A DNA stretch of 64,000 bases from Triplophysa rosa (Eukaryota; Chordata; Actinopteri; Cypriniformes; Nemacheilidae), in NCBI RefSeq assembly GCF_024868665.1, contig NC_079908.1, positions 4,733,152 through 4,797,151 on the forward strand. Reading direction: 5' to 3'. The position numbers and the translations under genes are program-made. Below the pieces are notes generated by a model that was not told where the DNA came from, searched no databases, and was given only the letters and a program-made list of their open reading frames with translations. How positions within the stretch are numbered: position 1 is the first letter of the stretch; every line of letters begins with the position of its first letter. Shown piece after piece: positions 1 to 11,010 of the stretch.

Positions 1-54
1 CTTTTATATTATATTTTATATTATATTTATATTCTTTTATATCGTTCGTTTTAT

Positions 55-305
55 TATAAACGCAACACTTTTGTTTTTGCCCCCATTTTTCATGAGCTGA
101 ACTCAAAGATCTAAGACTTTTTTATGTACACAAAAGGCCTATTTCTCTCAAATATTGTTCACAAATCTGTCTAAATCTGTAAAATCTGTGTTAGTGAGCA
201 CTTCTCCTTTGCTGAGATAATCCATCCACCTCACAGGTGTGGCATATCAAGATGCTGATTAGACAGCATGATTATTGCACAGGTGAAACTGAAAACATCA
301 CAGTT
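55..305 (+). mobile_element. Tc1/mariner-like element, left end with terminal repeat, internally deleted
   Basis: The stretch begins with a terminal repeat (TATAAACGCAACACTTTTG at its tip). It continues through a subterminal region that I recognise from a widespread fish/lamprey Tc1 family (dinucleotide TA insertion, DDE transposase). The bases at 114-151 are the reverse complement of 14303-14341, which marks the two ends of one element. After about base 280 the sequence jumps to a short piece matching the late transposase gene (gaaaacatcacagtt), so most of the transposase is deleted. The piece that should follow lies at 13051, so everything between is inserted or rearranged. No transposase can be made from this copy. 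Confidence 0.75.
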
Positions 306-1076
306 CCCTTTCATGCCTAAGGCCATCAAACGTAACGTGTAACTTAGTTGACACGCGCCGGACGGCTAGTTATGGATGCTGCGCACCGACGCCCCCAAAT
401 TTTTCCCAGGTCGCCCGGCAGTGCCGAAACGTAGGGGAGAGCGCCCGCGATCGAACGGAAGCGTCATGGGGCGGCGGCGACGCCCGGGGGACCCATGAAA
501 AATGCCCAAAGTGCCTAATTTTTGAGTCACGGAACGAAGGGTTAGGCGCTCTCTTGGGCAGAACCACGAGGGGGCGACTCGACGTACGGTCCCAGCCTAA
601 GCCGCGCGCCAATCAGGTTGCGACCGGGTCTCCCAAAGAGCGCCTGAACATCCCCCTTGCAGCCTACGGGCCGGCTCCGGACCCCGACGTACACGAGAAG
701 CCTACGCGTGCCCCTTGTAACCTATTTTGGGCGGGGCTTCCTGCTGGCCACGCCTCCATCCTCAGAACGCCTACGCATCCCCCTTGCAGCCTAAACTTGA
801 GGTAGGCCTGCCCGACACCCCCGAAGCCTGCCCGAAGACCCGGATGCCACCCGGTGCCCCGGGGGACCCCGTCTCGGAGCTGACTGCCTCGTTTGAGCCC
901 AGCGGCTGTGTGACACACGCTTAAACAGCCCAAAGACCTTTTCTTTGACTTTCGAGTCGAACGTGCACATAAAAGCGCGGTGTTCATCTACACCATGATT
1001 TCTCACATCTGCGATTCACTGGAAGGGCCAAAAATTAGGTAGACAGAGTAAGACCCCTGTCAGTGGTCTCGTTTGC
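306..1076. other. GC-rich stretch without recognised gene
   Basis: This segment is markedly GC-rich at 350-900 and CpG-rich, unlike the AT-rich surroundings. It holds an imperfect duplication with the shared core CCCCCTTGCAGCCTA near 650-665 and 779-793. All open frames are short and mutually overlapping, with no recognised domain. A TATA-like motif (CATAAAAGC, about 967) lies about 340 bases upstream of the first visible exon of the tyrosine-recombinase gene. It could belong to that gene's promoter, but this is inference only. Confidence 0.4.
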
Positions 1077-1239
1077 TTTGGCAATGATTTATCCAGCTTA
1101 AACCAACAGTAGAGTGTATAAGAGGAACATCCCTTCATTATGACGTGCATTAAGGCTCACAGTTGTGCTCCAGAAGCTTAAAAATGGTGTGTCCATTAGC
1201 TACCTATGGGAGCCATGCCAAAAGTGTTACGTGTGGCAT
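1077..1239 (+). repeat. Direct repeat copy 1, upstream of YR gene
   Basis: This 160-bp segment recurs, with scattered substitutions, at about 3479-3630 and 3773-3925 on the other side of the tyrosine-recombinase gene. Shared landmarks in order are AACAGTAGAGTGTAT, TGCATTAAGGCT, GTGCTCCAGAA and GTGTCCATTAGCTACCTATG. The last landmark is the reverse complement of a motif that opens copies 2 and 3 (TAGGTAAATAATGGACA). Confidence 0.75.
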
Positions 1240-1309
1240 GTACATTAACAAGAGAACAAGTTGCTTGTATAGCCCACAATTATGTTCTGCCTTGTTTGTT
1301 TGTGTGCAG

Positions 1310-3011
1310 CTGGGTAAGCTCCCTCCGTCAATCCGGAGTGACAGAAACAACGATCAAACACTACGTCGATAATGTCTCCCAGTTCATCGACTTCATCGCG
1401 GAGACACCTCCTCAGACGTCACGCCTGAGCAAGAACGTGATGATCGGCCTAAGGCGGGAGATGAAGGGCCTGAGGAAGTCCTTAAAGAGGGGGGTCGACA
1501 TGCACAGGACTTCTGTAAAGGCTTCCAAAGAGGAGAAGGTGCTGAGCAAGGGTTTGCTTTTAGAGTGCCGGAATAAATCAAAGCTGGGCATTCCCGAAGC
1601 ACTTGGTAAGTTTTATGTGAACTGAACATGTTAAAAAATTTTTTAATTTTATTTATTTTTTTTTTTTTAACTCCTCTTTGCTCTCCCACTGTGTTCAGCT
1701 CTCCTGGAGATGGACCCCACGCTGAGAATCCAGTGGAAGTTTTATGGACTTTTCTCTGCGTTCCTGTCATCTGTTTTTGGGCACAGAGGGGGTGTCTTCC
1801 AAAATATGACCATCCAGGAGGTCATGGAGGCAAAGAGGTCATCAACGGAGAACGCCTTTCTCATAAATGTGAGTGTTTCACATTTTCACTCTCCTTGGCT
1901 GTCCGTGTGGTGTCCCGTTCTGAAGCACCTTTGGTTTTTATCTGTCCGCAGATAAAGACCCACAACACGAATGAGTTGTACGGCCCAGCGCAAATTTTTT
2001 TGATGGAGGAGGAGTACGGTACGCGTTACGCATCTGAAGGACCAACTTCCGGGCGGCCTAGGAGCTAAATTCTTTTTCTTTGTGTCAACGCCCAACCCTT
2101 GCAAGAACTTGAACAATTACTTTCAAGAGGCATGGAAGGCAATGGGCCTGCCAGGATGTCCGACCTTCACAGACGTGAGAACGTCCATCGCCAGTCACGT
2201 AAGTTTTGAAATAATCCATGTCAAATGTGAAACGTACTTTTCTGAGGCTTTTTTTGTGACTTACGGAATTTTTTTTCTCTTTTCCAGGCCAAGTTCACGC
2301 ATGCTCCTGAGAACCGCCTGAATCTTTGTAAATTTATGTGCCATGATGTCCGCATGGCGGACATTTTTTACGTCACCAACCTCACTGCTAAGTAGGCAGT
2401 TGAACACAGAAGGCTGTTTGAGGCAGCACTGGAGGGTCCTGAGAGGTCGTCGGCATCTAAATACATACCTTAACGCAGACGCCAGGTCGCCTCAAAGGAT
2501 CACCCTCGAAAAAAGCGTAAACTGTTGGAGCCCGAATTCAGCTCTGGCAGCACCACTCCCGAGGATGACCAAGTGACTTTCCAGGAGTCGGGTGTGTCTA
2601 GCGTAGAGGACAGCCAGGTAAATTGATATTCTCTTAACAAGACAGAATCTACGGTACGGTGATTTGTATCACAGCGTCTAATTTGCTTCTGCCAATTTTC
2701 TTCGACAGGGTGAATCTGAGCCAACCAAACCCAGCCAAGACATCGAGGCCGAGAGAAGAGGCGAGGAAGATGAGGCGTCGGAACACGGACAGTTGAAAAG
2801 GCAAAGGAGACCGATCGTCCTATTGACGCCCCTGAAGTCGGCTTTAAGAAAAAAACATTTCATTCTCTCAGCTGTCCCCGCTGAAAGTGAAAAAGACTGT
2901 CGTCTCAACGTCTCTGACACTTGTTGGAATGGGGCGACAAAGACTTCAAAGAAAATGCGCAAAGGACTTTATGGATACATGGAGGAAGAGAAACAAGAAG
3001 TGAACTTTTGA
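1310..3011 (+). pseudogene. Intron-containing tyrosine recombinase-like gene (Crypton-like/YR superfamily), decayed
   Basis: Five exons can be read with canonical AG/GT borders: 1310-1605, 1699-1868, 1952-2198, 2288-2617 and 2709-3011. The join between exons 1 and 2 preserves the frame. The N-terminal part resembles a SAM-like core-binding domain (TIKHYVDNVSQFIDF). The catalytic part shows GHRGGV (first Arg), a beta-hairpin ending YGPAQIFL, FTDVRTSIASH (second Arg) and CHDVRMADIFY (His and the Tyr nucleophile). The C-terminal exons are charged and basic. It is inactivated: exon 3 is 247 bp and needs a frameshift near 2018, and exon 4 carries in-frame TAG (about 2393) and TAA (about 2472). The true 5' end is not seen, so upstream exons may be missing. 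The family is related to fish genes of Crypton-like YR type. Role as transposase/integrase is inferred from the motifs. Confidence 0.7.
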
Positions 3012-3164
3012 ACTTATGTTTTTTTATTTCCTTCATTTCAGGTGCCTTTTCCAGTTTGTTGACTGTGTTTTGTACATGCATATGCTTATAACTTACTGTT
3101 TTACATATTTATTCTTATTTAAATGTAAAGCGTTCATTTGTGTGTGACTTGTTTTTTTATTTTT

Positions 3165-3170
3165 AATAAA
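3165..3170 (+). promoter_or_regulatory. Polyadenylation signal AATAAA of the YR pseudogene
   Basis: AATAAA lies about 155 bases downstream of the stop codon of the last exon. It is followed by T/GT-rich sequence (TTGTTGTTGTTTTT, about 3197), as expected of a 3' end. It supports the view that the five exons formed one transcribed unit. Confidence 0.55.
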
Positions 3171-3295
3171 CTTTGGCGATTGCAATTTAACATTTTTGTT
3201 GTTGTTTTTAATGGCCATCAATATTCTTTTCAAAACTTTAAGTAAAACCCACGGTATATTGCACAGAATAACTAATTTATATATTAAGTGTGTGT

Positions 3296-3630
3296 TACAG
3301 CTTTGTGACATCTTTATTATGCTTAAAAAAGTGTGTCCATTATCTACCTATGTACGCCCTGTCGAGTATGTTATTATTGGGAAGCATTTTTGCACTTCGG
3401 GTATATATTCGTAACTTATCTAATGGGGACCTCTTAGGTAAATAATGGACAAAGCCTATTAAGGGTTATTATTTAACCTTGGCAATGAGTTATATAGCTT
3501 AATCCAACAGTAGAGTGTATGAGAGTCACAGCCCTTCACAATGACGGGCATTAAGGCTAACAGTTGTGCTCCAGAATCTTAAAAATGGTGTGTCCATTAG
3601 CTACCTATGGGAGCCGTGCCAAAAGTGTGT
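3296..3630 (+). repeat. Direct repeat unit 2, downstream of YR gene
   Basis: This is a roughly 300-bp unit repeated in tandem with 3658-3930. Both units share ACAGCTTTGTRACAT, then ACTTATYTAATGGG, TAGGTAAATAATGGACAAAGCC, the AACAGTAGAGTGTAT block and CATTAGCTACCTATG. Within each unit, the pair TAGGTAAATAATGGACA and TGTSYATTAGCTACCTA forms an inverted pair about 175 bp apart, so each unit looks like a small MITE-like module. Confidence 0.65.
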
Positions 3631-3657
3631 GTGACTCAGTTTGGCAATTACCTGTTT

Positions 3658-3930
3658 ATTACAGCTTTGTAACATGGTTATTATGCTCAAAATGACAATA
3701 CATGTTTAACTTATTTAATGGGACCCTCATAGGTAAATAATGGACAAAGCCTATTAAGGGTCATTATAAGCCTGAGTAAGGAGTTATATAGCTTAATCCA
3801 ACAGTAGAGTGTATGAGAGTTACAGCCCTTCACAATGACGTGCATTAATGCTCATAGATGCGCTCCAGAATCTTAAAAATGGTGTGTACATTAGCTACCT
3901 ATGAGGACCCGTCAAATAAGTTACGACTGG
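3658..3930 (+). repeat. Direct repeat unit 3, downstream of YR gene
   Basis: This is the second tandem copy of the unit at 3296-3630. Its inverted module runs from CATAGGTAAATAATGGACA (about 3729) to ACATTAGCTACCTATG (about 3890-3905). It differs from copy 2 by scattered substitutions, so it is not an assembly duplicate. Confidence 0.65.
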
Positions 3931-3984
3931 CACTTCCTGTGACTCGGCAAAACCACAGGAAGTACCAGTCATAACTTATTTGAC
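3911..3984. repeat. Perfect-looking hairpin, 31-bp arms and 12-bp loop
   Basis: Arms 3911-3941 and 3954-3984 are inverted copies with 29 of 31 positions matching. The loop is 3942-3953. The hairpin sits exactly at the outer end of repeat unit 3 and would form a stable cruciform or RNA stem. It is followed by another imperfect inverted match to the unit's own TAGCTACCTATG end (GTAGCCTCGTAGGCT, about 3985-4000). Confidence 0.75.
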
Positions 3985-4000
3985 AGTAGCCTCGTAGGCT

Positions 4001-4320
4001 TACAGTGGACAATACTGTAAACGGTCAATTTTTAAGACTGTAAACAGCTTTTGTATGACAAACCTACAGCTATGTATCCTAGAAGCACCCCATATTGGTA
4101 TATTGCACACTTCAGGCTATTAAAATGCTTATTTTGCTTACAAATGCACTTTTCACAGAAATACATCTCTGAACAGCATTTTCAGCAAAATTCCGCTTTA
4201 TTCTTGTACAGAAACCTCGGGGCTTCGAATGCTGGTTCTTCACACCCTCACGCACCACATATCCGAAGCCAGCGATAAAAAAAAATCACAAAAAATATTC
4301 CAGAAAAATAAACGGCCCAC
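4001..4320. other. Short AT-rich stretch, nothing recognised
   Basis: No domain-bearing frame, RNA gene or clear repeat end was found here. It lies between the hairpin and the GC-richer unknown block that follows. Confidence 0.3.
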
Positions 4321-4593
4321 AACGTCCCCAAAACGTGCTATATAGTACATAACGAGGCCGTACCGACTTCAAACTTTGGGAACCGAATGAGGGGGCGGCG
4401 AGCAGCTACAGAATTTGAATCGGGGTCATTCGGAGTCCCCGGAGCCGTTCGAGGGTCTCTGTACGATAGGCACCTATGAAAATAATAGGACAGGTTGCAG
4501 GTGTCAGAGGCTCCCGTACCACCCGCGAAGGCCCCAGGAGCCCGAAACGTTACAAAAACTTGCGTCAGTTGGCCCTCGACGACATACCGATTA

Positions 4594-4648
4594 CCCGGCT
4601 TGGGAGACCCCCACGGTATACCGTACCGAGTATTAAGACCCTGTGACC
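4594..4648 (+). repeat. 55-bp direct repeat, copy A
   Basis: It is identical over 55 bases to 5153-5207. It starts CCCGGCTTGGGAG and ends CCCTGTGACC, with the internal palindrome ACGGTATACCGT. Identity without a single difference in otherwise old sequence suggests recent duplication or short long-terminal-repeat-like ends. Confidence 0.85.
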
Positions 4649-5152
4649 CTTTGACCCCTGTATTCTAGAGCGTACATTCGCAACCTATATGTAGGCTGCT
4701 GGTGTCTTTTTGGGCAAAGTGAGAGGTCAACGAGGTCCGAGGGGCGCGGAACCCCAGAACATGACCCAGGGCCCCGTGACGAGGCATATACGTGAATTGC
4801 AGGTCAATCAGACCATTCTGTACCCCAACCCTAATTGTCCATCAAGAGCTTATGAAAACGAATGGGATAAGTTAAGAGTGTCGGCGGCTCCCGTTCAGAC
4901 CCCGGGTGCTCGAGGGGCCCCAAACTTTAGATTCTAGTAGTCTGTAGGCCCTTGTTTAACATACCGTGAGGGTGGCTCTCTAGAACCGTGGGAAACGATT
5001 TATAGTGTGGTTTGAAAAAGTCTCTCATGCAGGCTTCTTCATTTCATAGCCTGAAAGACCCTCTTGAATGAGCAAACTGAACAAAATTAAGTTTCAATCT
5101 TTTTTCAAGAATAAGATACTTCGAGGTGACCGAGAACCACGGTACTCGATAT

Positions 5153-5207
5153 CCCGGCTTGGGAGACCCCCACGGTATACCGTACCGAGTATTAAGACCC
5201 TGTGACC
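5153..5207 (+). repeat. 55-bp direct repeat, copy B
   Basis: This is the exact partner of 4594-4648. The right border is followed by unrelated sequence leading to the DIRS inverted repeat at 5516. Confidence 0.85.
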
Positions 5208-5526
5208 TCGCAGCGAGTAGGCAGCAGGGCGCAAACTAGCAAGTCTAGGCGCGCTGTGGACGTGAGGAAGACTATGGCAGAGTTAGGCGGTCAGGGGAAG
5301 CGAAAGGCTCCTCGTGGATGCCACCCTTGTGATGTCCATAGCATGCTCTCTCGGGAAAACGGCCTAAACTCAGATAAGGGAGAAAAGTCCAAATCATAAT
5401 AAATGTGAGCGAGAATTTGGCGTCCAATTCAGGTATAAGACCCTTCGTCTGCCTAGTCGACCGTGGCACATCTATATGAATGGACATTGTCCACGATTTA
5501 CCTAGCTTCCCTTGCGTCGGTCTCTC

Positions 5527-5692
5527 GACGTTGTGTCGAACCGACAGATTGGGGTTCGTCTTGAGAACCTATCATCTTCTGAGTATTTTGAAAAGGCCAA
5601 TGAAAATTGGTGAATGAAATTTGCATGCCGGACTCCTCCCCGGATGTCCGGGTATAAGAGGGAAGCCGGCGTGCTCATTCATTCACCGTTTG
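5527..5692 (+). repeat. DIRS left inverted terminal repeat
   Basis: These 166 bases are the near-perfect reverse complement of 12837-13002. The segment includes the TATA-like GGGTATAAGAGGG (about 5650-5662), which probably serves as the element's promoter. The outer extension 5516-5526 is represented only in the internal complementary region. Confidence 0.9.
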
Positions 5693-6184
5693 TTCTTCAG
5701 AGCCTGTGCATCTGATGAGCGACACAGCGATCTTCAGTGATCAATATTCTGCTGGAATCTACGACGTGGTGCAGCGGACGGTCCCTTCCTGCAGTGACTC
5801 TCCCCTGGGCGTCTCGGCAGTTCCGGAGGTGTTCGAGCAAATTTCCTTTTCTAAAAGAGCAAATTTCTCCAGCGGGGCTTGTCCCGCTGTTCTCATGGGT
5901 GCAATACACTCATCGAGGAGGGGGACGGACACGACGCCTGCTTCCAGTACGCTGGGGCAGACGTTGTGGATGCGTCCTGCCCGCATGCTAGGAAAATAGA
6001 ATACAAACATTGAAATATTAAAACAATGCTTGATTACCTAATGTACAAAATTCTGGTTGCATCAAGCATATAAAAGCCACAATCCTTAAGGACTTATAAA
6101 AATGGACCGTTCGCACCTCGTCTCGCTCGTCTTACTCCTCAATCACGTATTCGGACACGATGCATGAAGATAAGGTCTTGCAGC

Positions 6185-7490
6185 ATCGGGGGGTGATGTA
6201 CTGCCATCGACTCAGGAAGCCCAGGAAGAAGCGGTCGTCGAAATGTCAGCCATGCTTTCCCGGGCCGCCGTGAGTGTTGGGTTGCAGTGCACGCACTGCC
6301 TCTCCCAGCGCTCTCGGCTGGCTACATGGCGCCTTGAGTCTGAGCACGGCTCCAAGCCGCTCCCGCCCCCACTGCCGTGTTTACCGGAAGTGCATGAGGA
6401 ACTTAGTAAGACCTGGAAATGCCCCCTTTCTGGCACGTTTCACGTCAAACAAAGTTCTGTCACCCTCTCTTCCCTTGAGGTTGAGACTGCTAGAGGATAC
6501 GTCGATGTCCCCCAGGTGGAGTGTGCCGCCGCGGTGCACCCGTGCCCGTAGGCGGTGGTTACCTGGGGGGGAGCTCGACCTAGACTCCCATCCAGAGCAT
6601 GTGCGGAGCTTACATTGCGGTGGAACAAGCTGTCTCCTCTCTCCACGCTATGGCTCCTGCCAGGCCAGGGCGTTGAGAGAGCTCCATGGGGGTAAGACCG
6701 ACCTAGCGCTTATGCAGGAACTCCGTGCCGCCACCGACCTCGCTCTACGGGCAACCAAGGTGACCACGGGGCCTGGGTCGGACGATGTCCACACTTATGG
6801 TCCATGAGAAACTCCTCTGGCCGAACCTTGCGCAGATGAGTAAGCCGAGAAGGTCCGCTTTCTTGACGCACCCGTCTCGCAAGGAGGGGGCTGGTTGGTG
6901 TTACTGTCGAGCCGCAGTTCTCGACAGTAAAGAAGCAGTCCTCCCGTGCCGCGACTCAGCTGCCTCGGCCGTCGAGCCCCGTGCACCGTCTGCTTCCCAG
7001 CAGCCCTGGTCCTCTTCAACGCCCTCCAGTTCTGGCGCCCCCCCCCACTCAGGCTGCCCCCTGGAGGAGACAGCGAAGAGGAGACCATCGCCCCATCAGC
7101 AGCGGCAAAAGTCGCCCTCATGGGAAGACCTCAGGGAGATTGAGGCTACCATTGGGCCTGACCCCAGCAACATCGCTGGGAAATCAGATGGGGGGATCCT
7201 GCCCCGTCTCACCATCTGCTGGCCCCCTCCGGGGGGCTAGCGCCCACTTACTCTCAAAAGAGAGTCTCCTCTCTCTCTGGGTTATCACAGCCGCTCCCAC
7301 CCTCAGCACGAGGATGGCAACTCGACGTTGCGTCACGGCGAAGCTGATGTCGAGTATAAACACCAGCCCTCATCACTCTCAGTCAGACTGCGTAGTTGCC
7401 AGGCAGGAAAAGCAGCAGTGCCGATCTCCTCCCCGGGGGACCTCCCCCGGCAAGGAATCCGTACTGCTAGCCATCGAACCACCCCCCGGG
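6185..7490 (+). pseudogene. DIRS gag-like gene, frameshifted
   Basis: The segment reads as pieces of a DIRS gag-like protein spread over several frames. Examples are MLSRAAVSVGLQC (6250s), LPEVHEELSKTWKCPL (about 6385-6430), LMQELRAATDLALRATKVT (about 6712-6765) and LLWPNLAQMS (about 6810-6840), followed by a proline/serine-rich tail. These blocks occur in this order in fish DIRS gag proteins as I know them, which package element RNA. At least two frame changes and several stops are needed, so no product is expected. Confidence 0.7.
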
Positions 7491-7494
7491 GGGA

Positions 7495-9440
7495 CGATGA
7501 AGAAGATCGAACCTTTAGTCCCCCTGTCACAGTTCTGGGAGCCTGCGGGTTCCCAGACTGTCAGGCTGACTAGGGAAGACGATCCGTCTCGGCTACGCGA
7601 TCCAGTCGCACAAGTTCAGGGCATCCTATTTACCTCAGTCAGAGGCTAGGATGCTCCCGTACTTTGGGCCGAGGTCGTCCACCAGCCGAGATGTTCAACA
7701 GGTGTTGCAGCCCGTACTTCATTGTCCCCAAGAAAGGCAGGGGGCTGCGCCCTATCTTGGATCTGTGTGTTCTGAACAGGCACCTACACAAGCTGCCTTT
7801 CAGAGTGATCACGCAGAAGCGCATCCTGATGTCCGTCAGGTGTCAGGACTGGTTCATGGCAATCGACCTGAAGGACGCATACTTTCATGTCTCGATCCTC
7901 CCTCGACATCGGCCGTTCCCACGGTTCGCATTCGAGGGGTGGGCATATCAGTACAGGGTCCTCCCCTTCGGTCTGTCCGTGTCTCCACGAGTCTTTACGA
8001 AGGTCGTGGAAGCTGCCCTCCTTCCCCTTAGGGAAGGAGGTGTGCGGGTACTAAACTATCTTGACGACTGGCTCAGCTTGGCACACTCTCGAGATCTGTT
8101 GTGTACACACAGGGACCTGGTGCTTTGGCACCTAGATCGGTTGGGGCTACAGGTCAACTGAGAAGAGCAAGCTCTGCCCGGTGCAGAGCATCGTCTTTCT
8201 CGGTATGGAACTCGACTCTGTCCTCATGAGCGGCCCGCTCACCCCCACGTGAGACCTGCGACGAGGAAGCCCACGCCCACGCGGCCTCCCGGAGGCAGTG
8301 CGACTGACTACAGAGCGTGCCCGATCAGTGTTGAACTGCCTGAAGCTCTCGGGCAGTCAGCGGTCCCCCTGAAACAATTTCAGAGGCTCCTGGGATACAT
8401 GGCATCCTTGACGGAGGTAGTCCCCTTCGGGTCGATGCACATACGACCGCTCCAACACTGGCTACAGAGTCAGGTTCCTTGGAGAGCGTGGCACACCGGC
8501 AGCAGGCGTAGGGTGATCACGCTTTTCTGCCGATGCACCCTAACCCCTTGGTCTCCCATGACCTTCTTGTGGACAAGGGTCCCTCTAGGGCAGGGACAGG
8601 CACGTCGTGGTGTGACGGTTGCCTCCCTGCAGGGTTGGGGTGCCGTGTGCAATGGGCATGCAGTGTTGGGGCGGTGGACGGGCCCCCGCCTGCGTTGGCA
8701 TATCAACTGCCTAGAGTTGTTGGCTGTGCTACTTGCACTGAGGAGGCTACTACCTCTTGTGCATGGACAAGCACATGCTGGTCCAGTCAGGATAGCACAA
8801 CTGCCGTGGTGTATATCTATCGCGCTCACGGCAGCTAACACGACTCGCCCGACGCCTCCTTCTTTGGAGTCAGCGGGTGATCAGCTCCCTGCGAGCCACA
8901 CACATCCCAGGCGTCCTGAACCAGACAGCCGTTGTGCTCTCTCATCAGTTGACGCCTCGCGGAGAGTGGCGTCTCCATCCCCGCGCAGTCCGGCTCATGT
9001 GGGAGCAGTTCGGCCAGGCACAGGTGGTCCTGTTTGCCTCCCCGGACTCCACCCATTGTCCGCTTGTCATCGTACTCCCTGACCGAGGCACCCCTCGGCA
9101 CGGATGCCCTTGCTCACAGCTGGCCGCAGGACAAGCGGAAGTACGCTTCCCCTCAGTGAGCCTCATTACACAGGTCCTGTGCAAGGCCAGGGTAGAGGAG
9201 CATCAAGTGGTACTAGTTACGCCCCATTGGCATAACCAGGACTTGGTTCTCGGAGCTAAGGCTCTGACAACAACTCCCTCCCTGGCGAAGATCCTGCTTC
9301 CCCAGGGGAAGGGGCACGTTACGGCATCATATGCAGAACCTGGACTCCATGTCTGGACTGGACGAGGAGATCCTGAGTGACCCACCCCCGGTCTGGTTAG
9401 GACGTCACTCAGGCTAGGGCCTCGGCCACTGGGCGGCTAT
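7495..9440 (+). pseudogene. DIRS reverse transcriptase / RNase H gene, decayed
   Basis: The polymerase begins near MKKIEPLVPLSQFW (7498). The RT core is open at 7664-8161, with YFIVPKKGRGLRPILDL, the block AIDLKDAYFHVSI, VLPFGLSVSPRVFTK and the catalytic box NYLDDW (YLDD at 8057-8068). An in-frame TAG at 7647-7649, a deletion before the RT core and a stop at 8159 break it. Further blocks are connection (VPLKQFQRLLGYMAS, about 8368) and RNase H (HINCLELLAVLLALRR, about 8701). The first RNase H Asp region reads TVASLQGWG instead of TTDAS, so an active-site residue is lost. It continues to the L2 insertion at 9475. Confidence 0.85.
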
Positions 9441-9474
9441 ACGCCCATAGGTGGCGCCCCGTCTCATCCTGGTG

Positions 9475-10242
9475 ATAAAAAACTGGATGAGTAACAACTT
9501 TTTATTACTGAACTCGGACAAAACGGAAGTGTTACTTATTGGACCGAAAACTGCTATAAGTAACAACCAAGAATACTGTTTAACTATTGACGGATGTTCC
9601 ATAAAACCCTCGTCGTCAGCAAAGAATCTTGGCGTTCTATTCGATAGTAATCTGTCATTTGAGAGCCACGTCGCCAACACCTGTAAAATTGCGTTTTTCC
9701 ATTTTAAGAATATATCTAAACTACGTCATATGCTGTCAATCTCAGATGCAGAGAAGTTAATTCATGCATTCATGACATCAAGACTAGACTACTGTAATGC
9801 ACTGTTAGGTGGTTGCCCTGCAGGCTTATTACAAAAACTCCAATTGGTCCAAAACGCGGCAGCTCGAGTTCTTACACGTACAAAAAAGTATGAACATATT
9901 AGCCCGGTTCTGTCAACCTTGCACTGGTTACCTATAAAGCATCGCGTTAACTTTAAAATCTTGCTTATTACCTATAAAGCCTTACATGGTTTAGCTCCTC
10001 AGTACTTGAATGAACTCCTTTTGTATTACAGTCCTTCACGTGCATTACGCTCTCAGGCGTCCTGTCAGTTGGTAATACCTAGAATTTCAAAATCAAGTGC
10101 AGGTGGTAGATCCTTTTCCTATCTAGCGCCTAAACTTTGGAATAGTCTTCCCTGCACTGTCCGGGAGGCAGACACACTCTGTCAGTTTAAATCTAGACTA
10201 AAGACGCATCTTTTTAATCTTGCATACACTACTCTTCCATAA
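9475..10242 (+). pseudogene. L2 LINE ORF2, C-terminal part of reverse transcriptase
   Basis: About 255 codons are open. They hold the post-catalytic RT segment typical of L2/CR1/Jockey-group LINEs: LNSDKTEVLLIG, KNLGVLFDSNLSF, SRLDYCNALLGG, LQLVQNAAARVLT, LHWLPIKHRVNFK, APKLWNSLP and the terminal LKTHLFN. The YADD catalytic box and endonuclease lie upstream in a full element and are absent. The near-identical relic at 23313-23783 is another copy of the same family. The frame is intact but cannot make an active enzyme. Confidence 0.85.
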
Positions 10243-10869
10243 TATAAATCTTCAGAGGGTTTAGGCTGCATTAGTTAGATCAACCGGAACCAAAAACACA
10301 ACTGATGTACTTGTTGCATCAAAGAGTACAGAACAGTACTCTACTCTCAGCCAGTCTTGTCTCATTGTTCCAAGGTTACCACAGCGAGCAGGATGCAGTT
10401 CATGGCCTGACCTGATGGTAGAGCGGAGAATGGGAAGTGGGGACCTGACAAGAGCTGAGATGATAGAGCTGGATAAAGAAGGACGCGGTCTCTTGACATG
10501 TCTTCACCACAAAATTTCAAATGCTATTAGATTATTAATGATAATCTTAAACTATAATTTATTTTATTATTAAGTTTATTTATTTTATTTAGCCTTGTTG
10601 TGCAAGTTCTCTGGAGCTTGTGCAGAGGCAGCAGCTTTTGCCAGAGGGGAACTGGAATCCCCTGGTTGGGCCTGGGTTCTCCTGAGGTTTTTTTTCTCGA
10701 TTAGAGTTTTGGGTTCCTCGCCACCGTTTGCATACTGTTTTTGCACTATCTGCCTGACCGGGGGGGCTGCTTTAGAATTTTAAAGTTTTACTTAATTAAT
10801 ATTGCATATAGGAATTTATAGTCTGTTATATTTGACCTGTGCTTCTCTCTCCTTTATCCTAAATGTGTG

Positions 10870-11010
10870 CTCTCACTGAGCGTGTGTGTGTGCGTACTTG
10901 TCTGTGTACGTACGTGTGTGTGTGTGTGTTGTGTGTGTGTGCGTGCGCATCCGTGTGTGTGTGTGTGTCTCTATGTCTATGTGTGTTAGTACGTGTGAAT
11001 ATTGAGTGTG
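10870..11010. repeat. (GT)n-rich microsatellite inside the L2 3' region
   Basis: The tract alternates GTGTGTGTG with interruptions (GTACGTACG, CTATGTCTATG). A related tract occurs at 14090-14140 in another L2 copy, so it belongs to the LINE 3' region and expanded independently. Confidence 0.85.

Larger units (their letters stand above)
4321..5515. other. Unidentified GC-richer block with a perfect 55-bp direct repeat
   Basis: The composition is distinct from the neighbours and CpG is common. The 55 bases 4594-4648 recur exactly at 5153-5207, 559 bp apart. Each copy contains the small palindrome ACGGTATACCGT. No open frame has recognisable homology. The block could be untranslated or terminal sequence of an unclassified element that stands next to the DIRS left end. 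Which element it belongs to is not resolved. Confidence 0.45.

Noticed and set aside
3296..3930. CRISPR-like array
   Set aside because: The repeats are about 300 bp long and few, and this is vertebrate DNA. It is a tandem element duplication.
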